Source: CAVRAW01 sp963716135 (GTDB taxonomy: Bacteria > Planctomycetota > Planctomycetia > Pirellulales > JADZDJ01). From it: a stretch of DNA of 64,000 nt. Position 1 is the first letter of the stretch. Every line of letters begins with the position of its first letter. The notes below the pieces were generated by a model that worked only from the letters and a program-made list of their open reading frames with translations, ran no database searches and was not told the DNA's origin. The stretch lies in the NCBI GenBank assembly GCA_963716135.1, contig OY970289.1, forward strand, positions 682,001 through 746,000, written 5' to 3'. Both the position numbers and the translations under genes were made by a program. Of this stretch, positions 38,311 to 47,571 are shown one piece after another.

Positions 38311-41176
38311 CTACGTCGTGTAGAGATTCACATTGCTCGCCGTGCGCCCGGTGCCCGATGCCTGGAACCCGAAAGTCACTTCTCCTCCGGGCAGGATCGT
38401 GCCATTCCAGGCCGCCATCTGAATCACGTAGTGCGTGCCCACGTGACTGACGATTACCGCGTTCCAAATGTTCACGATGTCCGCGGCCAGGTCGAACTCC
38501 AGCCGCCAGCCGTTCATTTTCGTCGCGGTGACGTTCTTGACCGTCACGTTCATGATGAAGCCGGCGCCCCAATCGTCCCCCTTCGTGAACGTGGCTGCGC
38601 TGGAGGTCGAAGCCTGATCGTCATCGGTTATCGTGCCGGTTCCAGTCCCCGAGGCGATGGTTGCGCCGGTGGCGTTGCTCAAAACCACGCGGAATGTTTC
38701 AGTCCCTTCCACCAACGTGTCGCCGCGCACCGCAACGGTGATCGTCTTGCTCGTCTGCCCCGCCGCGAAGGTCAACGTCCCGCTGGCAGCGTTGTAATCG
38801 CTGCCGGCGGTCGCCGTGCCGTCGGCGGTGGCGTACTGCACGGTCACCGGGCTTGTCGCCGCTTGCGAAAGCGTGACGGTGAAAGTCATGTTCACCGTGC
38901 CGCTGTTTCCCTCGGTCACCGTTGCATTGCCGATCGATATCGTCGGCAACGGCGGCGGCTGATCGTCGTTTTTGATCGTGCCTGTCGCTTGCGCGGTGGC
39001 GATCGTCGCGCCGGTCGCAGACGTCAGGCGAACTGAAAACGTTTCGTCCGATTCAACCTGCGTGTCGCCGGTGACCAGCACGTCGATCGTTTTACTGGTC
39101 TCTCCCGCTGCAAACGTCAGCGTTCCGCTTTTGGCCGTGTAGTCGCTGCCGGCAGTCGCTGTGCCGTTGGCGGTTTGATACGCGACAGTCACTGGCCCGC
39201 TGGCCGCGGCGCTCAACGTGACCGTAAAGCGCGCCGTGGTCGTGCCGCTGTTTCCTTCGTTGACCGACACATTGCCAATCGAAACGCTCGGCGGCGGCGG
39301 CGTAGCGGTGTCGTCGTCGGTAATCGTGCCAGTTGCACTCGCCCGGCTGAGCGTTGCCCCGCTCGGGTTGCTCAATTGCAGCGTGAAAGACTCGGTCGAT
39401 TCCATCACCAGGTCGCGCACCACCGGCACGGCGACGGTTTGCGAAGTTTGACCGGCCGCGAACGTAATCGTGCCGCTGGCCGCCGTGTAGTCGCTCCCCG
39501 CCTTGGCGGTGCCGTCCACGGTCGCGTACTGCACCGTGATCGGCTGCGTGCTGGCTTGCGAAAGCGTGACGGTAAAGACGGCGCTGGTCGTGGCGTTGCC
39601 GGCGCCGAAGGAGAATTCGATCGGCGTAAGCTTGCTCACCTTGTTTTGGTTCACCGTGTTCCAGTCGTCGGCAAGAATGCCGCCGGTATCGCCGCTATTC
39701 GGATTCCACGACCAATAGGTCCAACTGATTCCTTGCTGACCGGCGGCCAAATCGTTGGTGCCGTTGCCGTCCAGATCGCCGGCCAAATACGCCGTCATCT
39801 TGTCGAACCATTGCTGATCGCTCGCCGTGGCCAGCTTGCTGCCGAACTCGCCCAGCAATACCGGCGCAGTGCCCTGGCGGAACAAATAGCCCCAGTTCTT
39901 GTCCCACACGCTCGGCAAGTTGTTCGGATAATTCGGATCGCTGAACCACGATTGCTGATAGACCGACGCAGGATAATCGTGCGCCGAATAAACCAGATGC
40001 CCGGCCAGATTCAGACGCACCGGGCTGGCGCCGGCATTGGATAGATTGCCGCCCCACCAATAATTGCCCGACGACGCCGCCTCGACCCCCTCGACGACAA
40101 TCAGCCAATTCGGATTCACCGCCAGAATGGCGTTGCCCGCGCGTTCGGCCGCCAATCGCCAATCGTTGGCGCTGCCGTCGCCCCAAGTCGCCGGGCCATG
40201 CGGTTCGTTATGCAGATCGCGCGCCGATGACCGTCGGGTTGCCCGCGTAGCGCGAAGCCAGCATCGTCCAGTCGCTGATCCAGCGGCTTTCGCGGATACG
40301 CCGAGTCGTACCACAAGCCCGTTCTCATTGGCGCTGTTGCCGGCCGACGAGCGATGATGATCGAGCATGATCCGCAGGCCGATCTGCCCGGCATAATCGA
40401 CGATCTTGTCCATGATCTGCAAGCCGCTCAGCCCTTGCAGGTCGGGATTCTTCGAAAAGTCGATGCCGTTGGGCGTGCTGCCGGCGTCGAACAATTGATC
40501 GGAAAACGGCAGGCGAATCGTGTTGAAGCCCAACTGCTTCATCTGATCCATCATCGACTTGTAGCTGCGCGTCCACAGCCCATGCGGCGCATAGTTCGTC
40601 GTCTCGAAGCCGAACCAATTCACGCCGGCGATCTTCACCACCTGGTTGTTGGCGTCGAGAATCTGATTGCCGGAAGTGTGAAAGTAACCAGATAACGCTT
40701 GTCGTCGAAGGATTGCCCTCCGTCACCGTCACATCGCCGATCGTGATGCTCGGAAGCGTCGGCGGGGTGGCGCCGCTGCCGTTGAGCGTGAAATTGTGCG
40801 GCGCATCCGTGCCGCTGCCGGCGGTGAATCCAAACGAGATCGTCTGCCCCAGGGCGATCGCAGCGTTGTAACTGGCGTTTTGCACGACGTAATGATTGCC
40901 CACGTGGCTGACCACGACGGCATCCCAGATGTTGTTGATCGCCCGGCCGTAATCGAACTCCAGCTTCCAGCCGTTGATCGCCGCCGCCTGATCGTTCTTG
41001 ATCGCAATTTGTCCCTGCAATCCGCTCCCCCAGTCGTTCACGGTCGTGTACGTCGCCGACATCGTGAGGCGCGCTTCGAGCGATTCGATCGAAAGCGATG
41101 AGTAACGTGAAATACGGGGTGATGGTTTTGTGTCGCGCGCGAAAGTTTTTGTCCACCGAGAAAACAGCGGATTCAT
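38311..41176 (-). pseudogene. Multidomain GH5 cellulase with CBM2 and Calx-beta domains; several frame breaks
   Basis: Start MNPLFSRW at 41176; RYSSLSIESLEARLTMSA is the planctomycete N-terminal motif. Order: CBM2-like domain, the first strand of a Calx-beta domain (PSITIGDVTVTEGNPSTTS), GH5 catalytic domain (GVNWFGFETTNYAPHGLW; acid/base DLHNEPHG; nucleophile VLLGEFGSK), three Calx-beta repeats, and a C-terminal CBM2 (GDDWGAGFIMNVTVKN). Breaks lie near 40680-40695 and at three single-base insertions (about 40217-40222, 40292-40295, 40314-40317) that together restore frame. It is probably extracellular and cellulose-degrading. The breaks could be errors, since both catalytic Glu are intact. 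Confidence 0.85.
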
Positions 41177-41445
41177 AGAATTTGCCCCAAGAGGTAATAC
41201 GGCCAAGAAAAGCGCGGCAACGCCAACCCCATCGACGACTACGGGCGGCTTGCAAAGATGGTGCGTGGCTCGAGCGACGAAATCTCGCAAAGCCGGCGAA
41301 CTAATTGGCGCGAAGAAGAATTCTCGATACCGGCGCTACAATCGGGCCAATGTCATCGATGCGCAACAACGGGGAAAAATGGAGACAAGCCCGACAGCGA
41401 TCGTTGCTACTTGGCCGCAACCGCGCGCCAAGAAGAAACCAACAA
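41177..41445. other. Gene-free gap left of the element
   Basis: 270 bp between the cellulase start and the att repeat. No credible gene is seen; chromosomal flank of the integration site. Confidence 0.5.
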
Positions 41446-41492
41446 AGCGAGGGTGACGGGACTTGAACCCGCGACCTCCAACGTGACAGGCA
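41446..41492. other. Left attachment site (attL), 47-bp tRNA-Asp 3' half
   Basis: This 47-bp stretch is identical to 61607-61653 in the same orientation. Read on the minus strand it is the anticodon loop onward of a tRNA-Asp: anticodon GTC in CTGTCAC, variable GGTC, T-arm GCGGGTTCAAGTCCCGT, and acceptor CACCCTC then G. The 5' half of the tRNA is absent. Confidence 0.9.
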
Positions 41493-41506
41493 CTCGAAAA
41501 AAGCCC

Positions 41507-41640
41507 GCCAAAACTTCGTTCTTCCCGAAGGATAGAGTGATTTTATACTTTCGAATTGCCTTGGCAAGTGTTCGCAATTGTGTGCAGTTTTTCCCGGCAA
41601 TTCGCAGTATCGCCGAGAACAAAACGGTAGTTTACCGGCT
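41507..41640. promoter_or_regulatory. Left arm sites of the element
   Basis: Motifs GCCAAAACT (41507-41515), TGTTCG...TTTTTCCCG (41569-41596) and CAAAACGGTA (from 41620) occur here and, in inverted orientation, inside the right end. The first is exactly 15 bp from the att core at both ends. They are likely integrase or excision-factor binding sites. Confidence 0.65.
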
Positions 41641-41731
41641 CGCAAAAGAAGCCTGCCGGATCAGCTAGACCAAATATACTCTTTCGCGGCGAAGGGCTTC
41701 CCGATGGCGGCGCGCCAGTGGCTGACTTCCA

Positions 41732-41804
41732 ATGTCGGCGCGGCTACTTTGGCTGACCTCGTTCGCCGCATCATCTTAGGTTTGCTTAGCACGAAGGTGG
41801 CTTA
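41732..41804 (-). repeat. Dispersed ~70-bp repeat, copy 2
   Basis: Its reverse strand matches 20043-20115 at AGCCAC.TTCGTGCTAAG, ATGCGGC and TCAGCCAAAGTAG. It lies inside the element, just right of the arm sites. Confidence 0.55.
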
Positions 41805-41906
41805 GATGGGGAGTGGCCCGAATGGCGAGGACCACTCTATAATACCCCCCCGTCGGATTCCTAATGGTGGGGAATGGCAAACGCCAAAATCATTGGAAGG
41901 GTGAAA

Positions 41907-42764
41907 ATGCTGCCCGGCAAACTCAAAACTGTGAATGAAGCAATTAAAAAATCGGACCGGAGACTGCGGCCAGCTCTCTACACGATCGTTGCATGCATCG
42001 TGATAGTGGCCCTCGGCGCGATTTTCAAAATGTCCTTATCCGATATGGTCATCGCGGTTTTGGGGGTACTATTTCTCGCGATGATTTCCGGAATCGTTGC
42101 AGCGTCGATTAGCAAATTCCCAGTTTCGCTTCAGGTCGTAGTTCAGATCAGCTTTGTGGGGATTATCCTGTTTTGTCTGGTTCTCTTTGGTTGGTTCGGT
42201 TGGATAAAGTTGCAGAAATTTCAGAAGGACCAATTGGGAGCACCGCCGCAACCTGCTGCGGCGGTCGACAAGATTATTGTTCGTCCACAGATTGGCAGAA
42301 AGTATTTTGAAAACATCACCAAGTCATTCGACCAATCGGAGAAAGGTATTCGTCAGAGCACCGAGCGATTGATTATCAAAGCGGCGTTAGTCGCGATTAG
42401 TAGCAAGGACGACGATTGGCAGTCTATTGTTTTGACGAATCAGGATTTCGTGCATGAACTCACAAGCGGTGGCACGTACTCGTTGGACATCGGGTCGATT
42501 GCACAGCACGGACCAGATTACGATCGCGTGGAAACACCGCTTGCGTCGTATTTTGGATGGGTTGAGCGATTGAATGACGCGCACCGATTAGAGTTGGTCA
42601 CATTACAGTGCAAAGCAGATCCAAGCAGGCAGTCTTTCCACGTGCAGTTCACTTTGCCTGAGTTGCAAAACGGCGACAGGCTTGTCATTTGTGTTCAACG
42701 GCGGCCGGGCGCTAAGCCTGCGACTTTCAATCAGGACGACACATTTGCCTTGAATAAAACTTAG
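41907..42764 (+). CDS. Membrane protein of unknown function (element cargo)
   Basis: About 285 residues. It has three or so transmembrane segments (PALYTIVACIVIVALGAIF, then MVIAVLGVLFLAMISGIVAA, then VQISFVGIILFCLVLFGWFG) and a soluble C-terminal domain of about 170 residues (FDQSEKGIRQSTERLIIKAA; ASYFGWVERLNDAHRLELVT). No catalytic motif is recognised. The ATG at 41907 has GGAAGG upstream; an ATG at 41874 is less well supported. It is followed within 12 bp by the split secreted-protein gene, so the two were probably co-transcribed. Confidence 0.75.
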   Translation: MLPGKLKTVNEAIKKSDRRLRPALYTIVACIVIVALGAIFKMSLSDMVIAVLGVLFLAMISGIVAASISKFPVSLQVVVQISFVGIILFCLVLFGWFGWIKLQKFQKDQLGAPPQPAAAVDKIIVRPQIGRKYFENITKSFDQSEKGIRQSTERLIIKAALVAISSKDDDWQSIVLTNQDFVHELTSGGTYSLDIGSIAQHGPDYDRVETPLASYFGWVERLNDAHRLELVTLQCKADPSRQSFHVQFTLPELQNGDRLVICVQRRPGAKPATFNQDDTFALNKT

Positions 42765-43039
42765 GTAGTATTGTTTATGATGAAAATTGGGGCTGTTGTA
42801 TATCTCGTTGTGTTTTGCGCCGGATATTCTTTGGCGCAAGATGTAGCGCTTATTCACGGGGTAGTCTTGCGCGAAGACCTGAAGCCGTTTCAAAATCCAA
42901 TTGATCTTTCGGTTATCGCTAGCCGTGCCGAGGACCCAAATCCAATTCGTGCAGTTATCAACGGAAGCACGTATGAGGTTCGGATCCCTGCTTACCGCGC
43001 GACAGAAAGATCAATCTGGACGATTGAATTCAGCGAAGG

Positions 43040-43043
43040 CACG
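43040..43043. repeat. Target-site duplication of the IS, left copy (CACG)
   Basis: CACG immediately precedes the IS left end and is repeated at 44326-44329 after the right end, as expected for IS3-family insertion. Confidence 0.9.
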
Positions 43044-43118
43044 TGAGCTGCTGTTGAAAAACTGATCCATCGATTATGAAGGTCTCAACAGCCCGAGGAG
43101 GGCAAGGAGATCTTCAGG

Positions 43119-43406
43119 ATGACGACGAAACGTAGGAAGCGGCACGGTCCGGAGCAGATTGTCAGAAAGCTGCGGGACGCCGATGCGATGCTGAACGCCG
43201 GGCAAGACCTAGCGGCGGTGTTGCAGGCCTTGGAGGTGAGCGAAGCGACGTACTTGCGTTGGCGGAACCAGTACGGCGGGATGAAGGCGGAGGAGGCCAA
43301 GCGGCTGAAGCAGTTGGAGGAGGAGAACAAGCGTTTGAAGCAACTGGTGGCCGACCTGTCGTTGGACAACCAGATGCTCAAACACATCACGGAGGGAAAC
43401 TGGTAA
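43119..43406 (+). CDS. IS3-family transposase OrfA
   Basis: 95 residues. An HTH domain (GPEQIVRKLRDADAMLNAGQ; ALEVSEATYLRWRNQYGG) is followed by a leucine-zipper-like coiled coil (EEENKRLKQLVADLSLDNQM). It binds the IS ends. It ends HITEGNW and overlaps the -1 reading of orfB at GGGAAAC. Confidence 0.92.
   Translation: MTTKRRKRHGPEQIVRKLRDADAMLNAGQDLAAVLQALEVSEATYLRWRNQYGGMKAEEAKRLKQLEEENKRLKQLVADLSLDNQMLKHITEGNW
43394..43400 (+). promoter_or_regulatory. Programmed -1 frameshift site GGGAAAC
   Basis: In the orfA frame it reads G-GGA-AAC, a classic X-XXY-YYZ slippery heptamer, just before the orfA stop. Slipping back one base places the ribosome in the orfB frame (GGG AAA CTG GTA), producing the OrfAB transposase. 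Confidence 0.8.
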
Positions 43407-44296
43407 GCCCTTGCCGGAAGCGCGTGGCGGCCTGTGAACTGCAAGCAGCGTTCCAGGTGTCCGAGCGAAGGGCGTGCGAGGTGTTGGATCAGCCGCGCAG
43501 CAGTCAGCGTTACCAGGCCCAACCGCGAGACGACGAGGCAGCTTTGACGCGGCGAATGCGGGAGTTGGTGTGCCAGCGACCGCGATTCGGTTATCGCCGG
43601 ATCGGCGCCTTGCTGCGCGGGGAGGCTTGGCGCGCCAGCGACACGCGAGTCTATCGGCTGTGGCGTCGAGAAGGGTTAAAAGTACCGCGAAAGAGACGGA
43701 AACGCCGGAGTTTGGGAATGAGCATCAACGGCTGTCAGCAGCGCCGAGCCGAGCATCAAGACCACGTGTGGTGCTGGGATTTTGTGTTCGATCGCACCGC
43801 CAGCGGCAGCACGCTGAAGTGGCTGTCGATCGTGGATGAATATACGCGGGAATGTTTAGCACTGAAGGTGGATCGCAGCATCACCAGCGAAGACGTGATC
43901 GACACGCTGGCGGAGCTATTCGCCATGCGGGGCGTGCCGAAGTGCATTCGCAGCGACAATGGTCCGGAGTTCATCGCCCAGGCGATTGGGCGCTGGACGA
44001 AGCAAGTGGGGATCGAGACTTTGTACATCGCGCCTGGCAGCCCCTGGGAGAACGGCTACGCTGAGAGTTTCCACAGCCGGCTGCGGGACGAGTTGTTGGC
44101 GGTCGAGATGTTCGAGAGTTTGGCGTCGGCCCGGAAGCTGACCGCCACTTGGAAGGAGGATTACAACCATCACCGGCCGCACAGCTCGCTGGGGTATGTG
44201 ACCCCGGTCGAGTTCGCGGCCCGCTGTGCTGCTCCGCTTCGGCCTACGGCCTACGCTCCGCAGCACAGCGGAATCACCCAAGGCGTACCTTCATAA
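43400..44296 (+). CDS. IS3-family transposase OrfB (DDE integrase core, read by frameshift)
   Basis: HTH_21-like region (MRELVCQRPRFGYRRIGALL) and RNase-H-fold catalytic core with DDE residues: Asp in DHVWCWDFVFD, Asp in CIRSDNGPEFIA, Glu in NGYAESFHSRLRDEL. The C-terminal YNHHRPHSSLGYVTP is typical of IS3/IS407. It is expressed with OrfA through the slip site. Confidence 0.92.
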   Translation: MVSPCRKRVAACELQAAFQVSERRACEVLDQPRSSQRYQAQPRDDEAALTRRMRELVCQRPRFGYRRIGALLRGEAWRASDTRVYRLWRREGLKVPRKRRKRRSLGMSINGCQQRRAEHQDHVWCWDFVFDRTASGSTLKWLSIVDEYTRECLALKVDRSITSEDVIDTLAELFAMRGVPKCIRSDNGPEFIAQAIGRWTKQVGIETLYIAPGSPWENGYAESFHSRLRDELLAVEMFESLASARKLTATWKEDYNHHRPHSSLGYVTPVEFAARCAAPLRPTAYAPQHSGITQGVPS

Positions 44297-44325
44297 CCTC
44301 TGGTACAGGAAATCAAAGCAAGTCA

Positions 44326-44329
44326 CACG
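44326..44329. repeat. Target-site duplication of the IS, right copy (CACG)
   Basis: Matches 43040-43043. Confidence 0.9.
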
Positions 44330-45046
44330 AGGCATCCCGGTTCGATTACGGATATAGCTGGGCCAGCAAGCGGCGAAACGGATCCAAATGTCTTCGTGTA
44401 TACGGTCGACAAAGTTTTGTTGCCAGAAAATGGGCCACGGGGTTATAAGCGTAATATCGAACAGTTGCTCGAATATGAACGAATCTGGTACGACCGAACG
44501 GGCCGTGGCGCTTCGGCATCTCAGCTAAAACGAGATTACGAAGGCAAACTATTGCATTTGCCGGACATTTACGATCAGCAAGATATTCGCGAAATTTTTG
44601 GGACTGCTCCAAACGCAAGCACAAAGCGTGAATTGCTTTGGAAATTGCGATGGCAGGTCTTCAATCTCTACAGCGTGCCATTGCCAGAGTATGCGACTCA
44701 GAAGGTTCGCAAGTCCACTTGGAGTACAGAATACATTTCATTGGGAGGAAGCCCAATATCTGCAACGCTGGAGTTCAATTGGACCAGCGGTATATATTCG
44801 CTTGTCGACCAAAAGGCTATCGGAACGCTTTCGGACGTGTACTACAGTCTTGAACCATCCGGCGACATAAAGATCACCGGAAGTTGGTCATTGAGCGGTA
44901 CGACTGGCGATTTTGTGTTTCGCATTCCAAAAAACAACCCAAACACCCTTTTGGGCGAATGGACGCTTGGCAAACGTCGCGGACGGTGGAATGGTGCACT
45001 CGTCCAGTAACCGCGCGAGATTGAAGTCAGTTGGCGAATCAGTCCT

Positions 45047-45195
45047 CTAAATCCGCCGGCGTGGCGTTTTGCGGGCGACGAGGTCTTTGAGGACTTTGGC
45101 CGGGTGTTCGAAGCTGGCTTGCAGGTTCATCGCGGCGATGGCGAAGGGGTTGCACCTTAAGACCTCGGCGGACATTTCTCCAGCTTTACAATGCA
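45047..45195 (-). pseudogene. Fragment of a second YgeW-like carbamoyltransferase gene
   Basis: Minus-strand reading gives PFAIAAMNLQASFEHPAKVL, then KDLVARKTPRRRI and stop. This matches the end of the intact YgeW in this window (PFAIAAMILQARFENPSHTL, KTPRRGI). Just upstream, GEMSAEVL matches its GEVSADVF, with about nine codons missing between. The differences show it came from a paralogue, not from a recent copy of the gene at 17-18 kb. No start or catalytic part remains. Confidence 0.8.
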
Positions 45196-45280
45196 TTATG
45201 GCGATGTGCAATATTGGGATCCGAATCGGTTCAAATCTTCGATCGATCGAGCAGATCGCCAGAATGCCAGAATTCCAGTA

Positions 45281-47419
45281 CTAGTATTCCGAGAGTCGCC
45301 AGAACCACGGGCCGGGGTTTTCGGGCCGGAAAGCAACCACGGATAACTTTTCTCGGGCGCGATCCAATGTCCTCTTTGCAATGCAATGGCCGTTGATTGC
45401 CTCATCCTGAATCTCTTTCGCCGGTTTTGGGCCTTTGGTCAATGCAGACTGAAGAAAATTCACAGCCTTTTCTAGCTCCTCCGCAGGCCGACCTCTTTGC
45501 TTCCGCTCAGGTGCCAACGCTTCATTGACGGTGATTGACACAGGCTCAGCTAACCATTCCACGCAGGGGACTGTGCCGGTATGGGCCGACGTAAGGCGAA
45601 ATGCCAGCCCCGATTGATCATTGCCCAAATTGTTTTTGATCGGCAAAAAGAGACGCCTCGTTTCATCGACTTTGTCTTTTGCCACGGCCCACGCGCCTTG
45701 CGCAGCAGCAATGAACGCCAAACTCCCCATCGCTCGGTACACAGCGGCCCCCTCGCCCTTGCGCAAGTGTGTGATGGCAAGGATTGCAATGCCTCGGAGT
45801 GCTGCCATTTCGGCAAGCGGCGCCAACACAGCCCGCACTTCCGAATTAATATGAGAATCCGTTTTGCCCAGATATGCTGATATCGGATCAATTATCAACA
45901 ACCGACAATCGGAATGCTGTTCGAGCGACTGTTCAAGCACTGTCAAGTCTCGCTGCAGATCGAACGGCCGCTCGTATTGCCCGAGAGTATCGATATTCTT
46001 GACGGCTTTGAGAAACACAATTTTCCTAACATCGGCCTTCGCGGCGTCGAGGCGCGGGCGAATCGTGTCCGCCAAATCATCCTCAGCTGATAGCAAGATC
46101 ACGCTCCCACACGGCGCGAGGTCCGAACAATCCGGCCACTTACAACCAGTTGATACGCGCGCCGCGATGTCGAGCGACAAAAACGATTTTCCAAGACCGG
46201 GGTCGCCCGCGATTAAAGTGAGCTTCCCGAGAGCAATGCGACCAGACCACAGCCAACGCACTTCTTCAGGCTGAACATCGGCCAGATTGACAAGCACCGG
46301 CGAACGAAGCCATTCATCGCCAGCGCCGTTCGAAAATGCGCTACCATTTCCGCTGGACGGGCTGGCGTCGCCGGAGGGCTCATAGCGCGCCTTGAAGTCG
46401 TGCCAGGTCCAACTGCATGAATTGTGATGGCAATGAGCAGTGATTGCGCCGCTCGCGTGCTTTACAACGAATGCTGATCGATCGTGATGGTCACACATCG
46501 GGGATGTGCGAAATATCCAACGCTGCCCAGTTCCCTGCCGGCCATGCCAATCATGTGGGCCCTCCACATCAAGATTATGCCGCGCGATGAACGCAGCGAC
46601 GTCGAATGAACCGCCGGACTTTTCATGTCGTGGTGACCCGTTCTGGGCCGATCGCGGGTCGATCGGTGCCTCGGCGGCCAGTTCTTCAAGGTATTTCCGG
46701 GGAACAGGCTCTAACTCGACCGGCGCCGAGAGAATTCGTGAGATGCGGTGTGGACGATCGGGGGTATTGTCCCCCTTGCACGCAGGCGTGCCATAGAGTT
46801 TCCAAATCCGTGCGGGATTGTGAACTGTCGTATCGACCGTTACCGCCGGATCGTTGAAGGTCGCCGCCAAGACTGACAGGCACTGCGACACTAATCCTCT
46901 GTCGGAAACCGGCAGGTCGATTGGGTAGAGCAAGTGAGCGCCGTTGCCGGAATCGGCCACGATTGGCTCGGGCCAATCACACTGGCTCAAATGGGCTTGG
47001 CATCGCCGCGCCCGTAGCAATGCGGCTTCATGTTGCCCATCGCTCGACGAGATGCCCGCAGGACGAACGGGATCGAAGTCGACCATAAGCCAGCGCCGAG
47101 CAATAATGTTAATGTCGGCGGTCGAATCGCCTAGGACGGCAGAACGTATGCGATTCGCGGCACGTGCCAGCAGCTCTGGATCGACTGGGTTAAGCGTTAG
47201 ATAAATTCCTTTGGCTGACCGAATGTTTTCAAGCGATTCGATCAGCTTGGCACGGTCGTCGAAATAACCCGTCGCCGTGACCCGCCGCCGCTCGCCAGTG
47301 AGCACGGCGTCCAACGCGCGTAACTCTGTCACTTGCCCATCCGGGAGTAACAGATTAAGTGTACGGGTCACTTCAGCATGATCGAACAGCCCTGGGCTTC
47401 CGTTGTCATCGTCGAACAT
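45281..47419 (-). CDS. Primase-helicase (AEP-like domain plus RepA-type ATPase)
   Basis: 712 residues. The N-terminal part has LMVDFDPVRP (D-x-D at 114-116), SGNGAHLLYPIDLP and NPARIWKLYGT, as in archaeo-eukaryotic/PrimPol primases. A Cys/His patch (CDHHDRSAF...CHHNSC) may bind zinc. The C-terminal part is a RecA-fold ATPase: Walker A GDPGLGKS at 405-412, Walker B LLIIDPISAYLG, then an accessory winged-helix-like tail. Such proteins start replication of integrative and plasmid-like elements. It is the likely replication gene of this island. Confidence 0.85.
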   Translation of the reverse strand: MFDDDNGSPGLFDHAEVTRTLNLLLPDGQVTELRALDAVLTGERRRVTATGYFDDRAKLIESLENIRSAKGIYLTLNPVDPELLARAANRIRSAVLGDSTADINIIARRWLMVDFDPVRPAGISSSDGQHEAALLRARRCQAHLSQCDWPEPIVADSGNGAHLLYPIDLPVSDRGLVSQCLSVLAATFNDPAVTVDTTVHNPARIWKLYGTPACKGDNTPDRPHRISRILSAPVELEPVPRKYLEELAAEAPIDPRSAQNGSPRHEKSGGSFDVAAFIARHNLDVEGPHDWHGRQGTGQRWIFRTSPMCDHHDRSAFVVKHASGAITAHCHHNSCSWTWHDFKARYEPSGDASPSSGNGSAFSNGAGDEWLRSPVLVNLADVQPEEVRWLWSGRIALGKLTLIAGDPGLGKSFLSLDIAARVSTGCKWPDCSDLAPCGSVILLSAEDDLADTIRPRLDAAKADVRKIVFLKAVKNIDTLGQYERPFDLQRDLTVLEQSLEQHSDCRLLIIDPISAYLGKTDSHINSEVRAVLAPLAEMAALRGIAILAITHLRKGEGAAVYRAMGSLAFIAAAQGAWAVAKDKVDETRRLFLPIKNNLGNDQSGLAFRLTSAHTGTVPCVEWLAEPVSITVNEALAPERKQRGRPAEELEKAVNFLQSALTKGPKPAKEIQDEAINGHCIAKRTLDRAREKLSVVAFRPENPGPWFWRLSEY

Positions 47420-47437
47420 TTTTGGTACTATTTGATT

Positions 47438-47457
47438 AAGGTGTATAGCCTATCGCG
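47438..47457. repeat. 20-bp direct repeat, copy 1
   Basis: It matches 47527-47546 at 19 of 20 bases (AAGGTGTATAGCCTATCGCG here). It lies just upstream of the primase start. Confidence 0.7.
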
Positions 47458-47461
47458 AGAG

Positions 47462-47490
47462 CGCCCGGTGATTCCTCGCCGGGCGTTTTT
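47462..47490 (+). terminator. Rho-independent terminator-like hairpin
   Basis: CGCCCGG and CCGGGCG enclose a 10-nt loop and are followed by TTTTT on the plus strand. No plus-strand gene ends here, so it may stop a short antisense transcript against the primase leader, or be a remnant. Confidence 0.55.
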
Positions 47491-47495
47491 GTTAG

Positions 47496-47563
47496 TGGAG
47501 CGATGGGGAATCGAACCCCACCGGAGAAGGTGTATAGCCTCTCGCGGGAACCATCCTCGCCCC
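47496..47563 (-). tRNA. Degenerate tRNA-like element
   Basis: On the minus strand, GGGGCGA pairs fully with TCGCTCC as a 7-bp acceptor, and TGGGG-TTCGATT-CCCCA is a perfect T-arm. A CTATACA loop with U33 stands on a weak stem. The D-arm is too short, the whole is 68 nt, and the implied anticodon AUA with C37 is abnormal. Probably non-functional or a tRNA-derived structure. Its 5' half is partly repeated at 47438-47490. Confidence 0.4.
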
Positions 47564-47571
47564 ATAGCGAT

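Larger units (their letters stand above)
43044..44325 (+). mobile_element. IS3-family (IS407-like) insertion sequence, complete
   Basis: 1,282 bp. The left end starts TGAGCTGCTGTTGA and the right end is the complement of TGACTTGCTTTGAT, an imperfect terminal inverted repeat starting TGA. It carries overlapping orfA and orfB with a GGGAAAC slip site and is flanked by the 4-bp CACG duplication. A second copy, in the opposite orientation, starts at 63210. The regions I compared between copies are identical, suggesting recent movement. Confidence 0.95.
42777..45010 (+). pseudogene. Exported protein gene split by an IS3-family element
   Basis: A signal peptide starts the gene (MMKIGAVVYLVVFCAGYSLA, then QDVALIHGVV), followed by SVIASRAEDPNPIRAVINGS up to 43043. 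Removing the IS and one copy of the CACG duplication joins codon ACG to AGG at 44330 and restores one frame (FSEGTRHPGSITDIAG). It continues through VDKVLLPENGPRGYKRNIEQ to the stop at 45010, about 315 residues in all. Function is unknown; it looks like a secreted or periplasmic partner of the upstream membrane protein. Now disrupted. Confidence 0.85.

Noticed and set aside
41446..41530. Functional tRNA-Asp gene at the left att repeat
   Set aside because: Only the anticodon loop onward matches; upstream bases cannot form the anticodon, D or acceptor stems.
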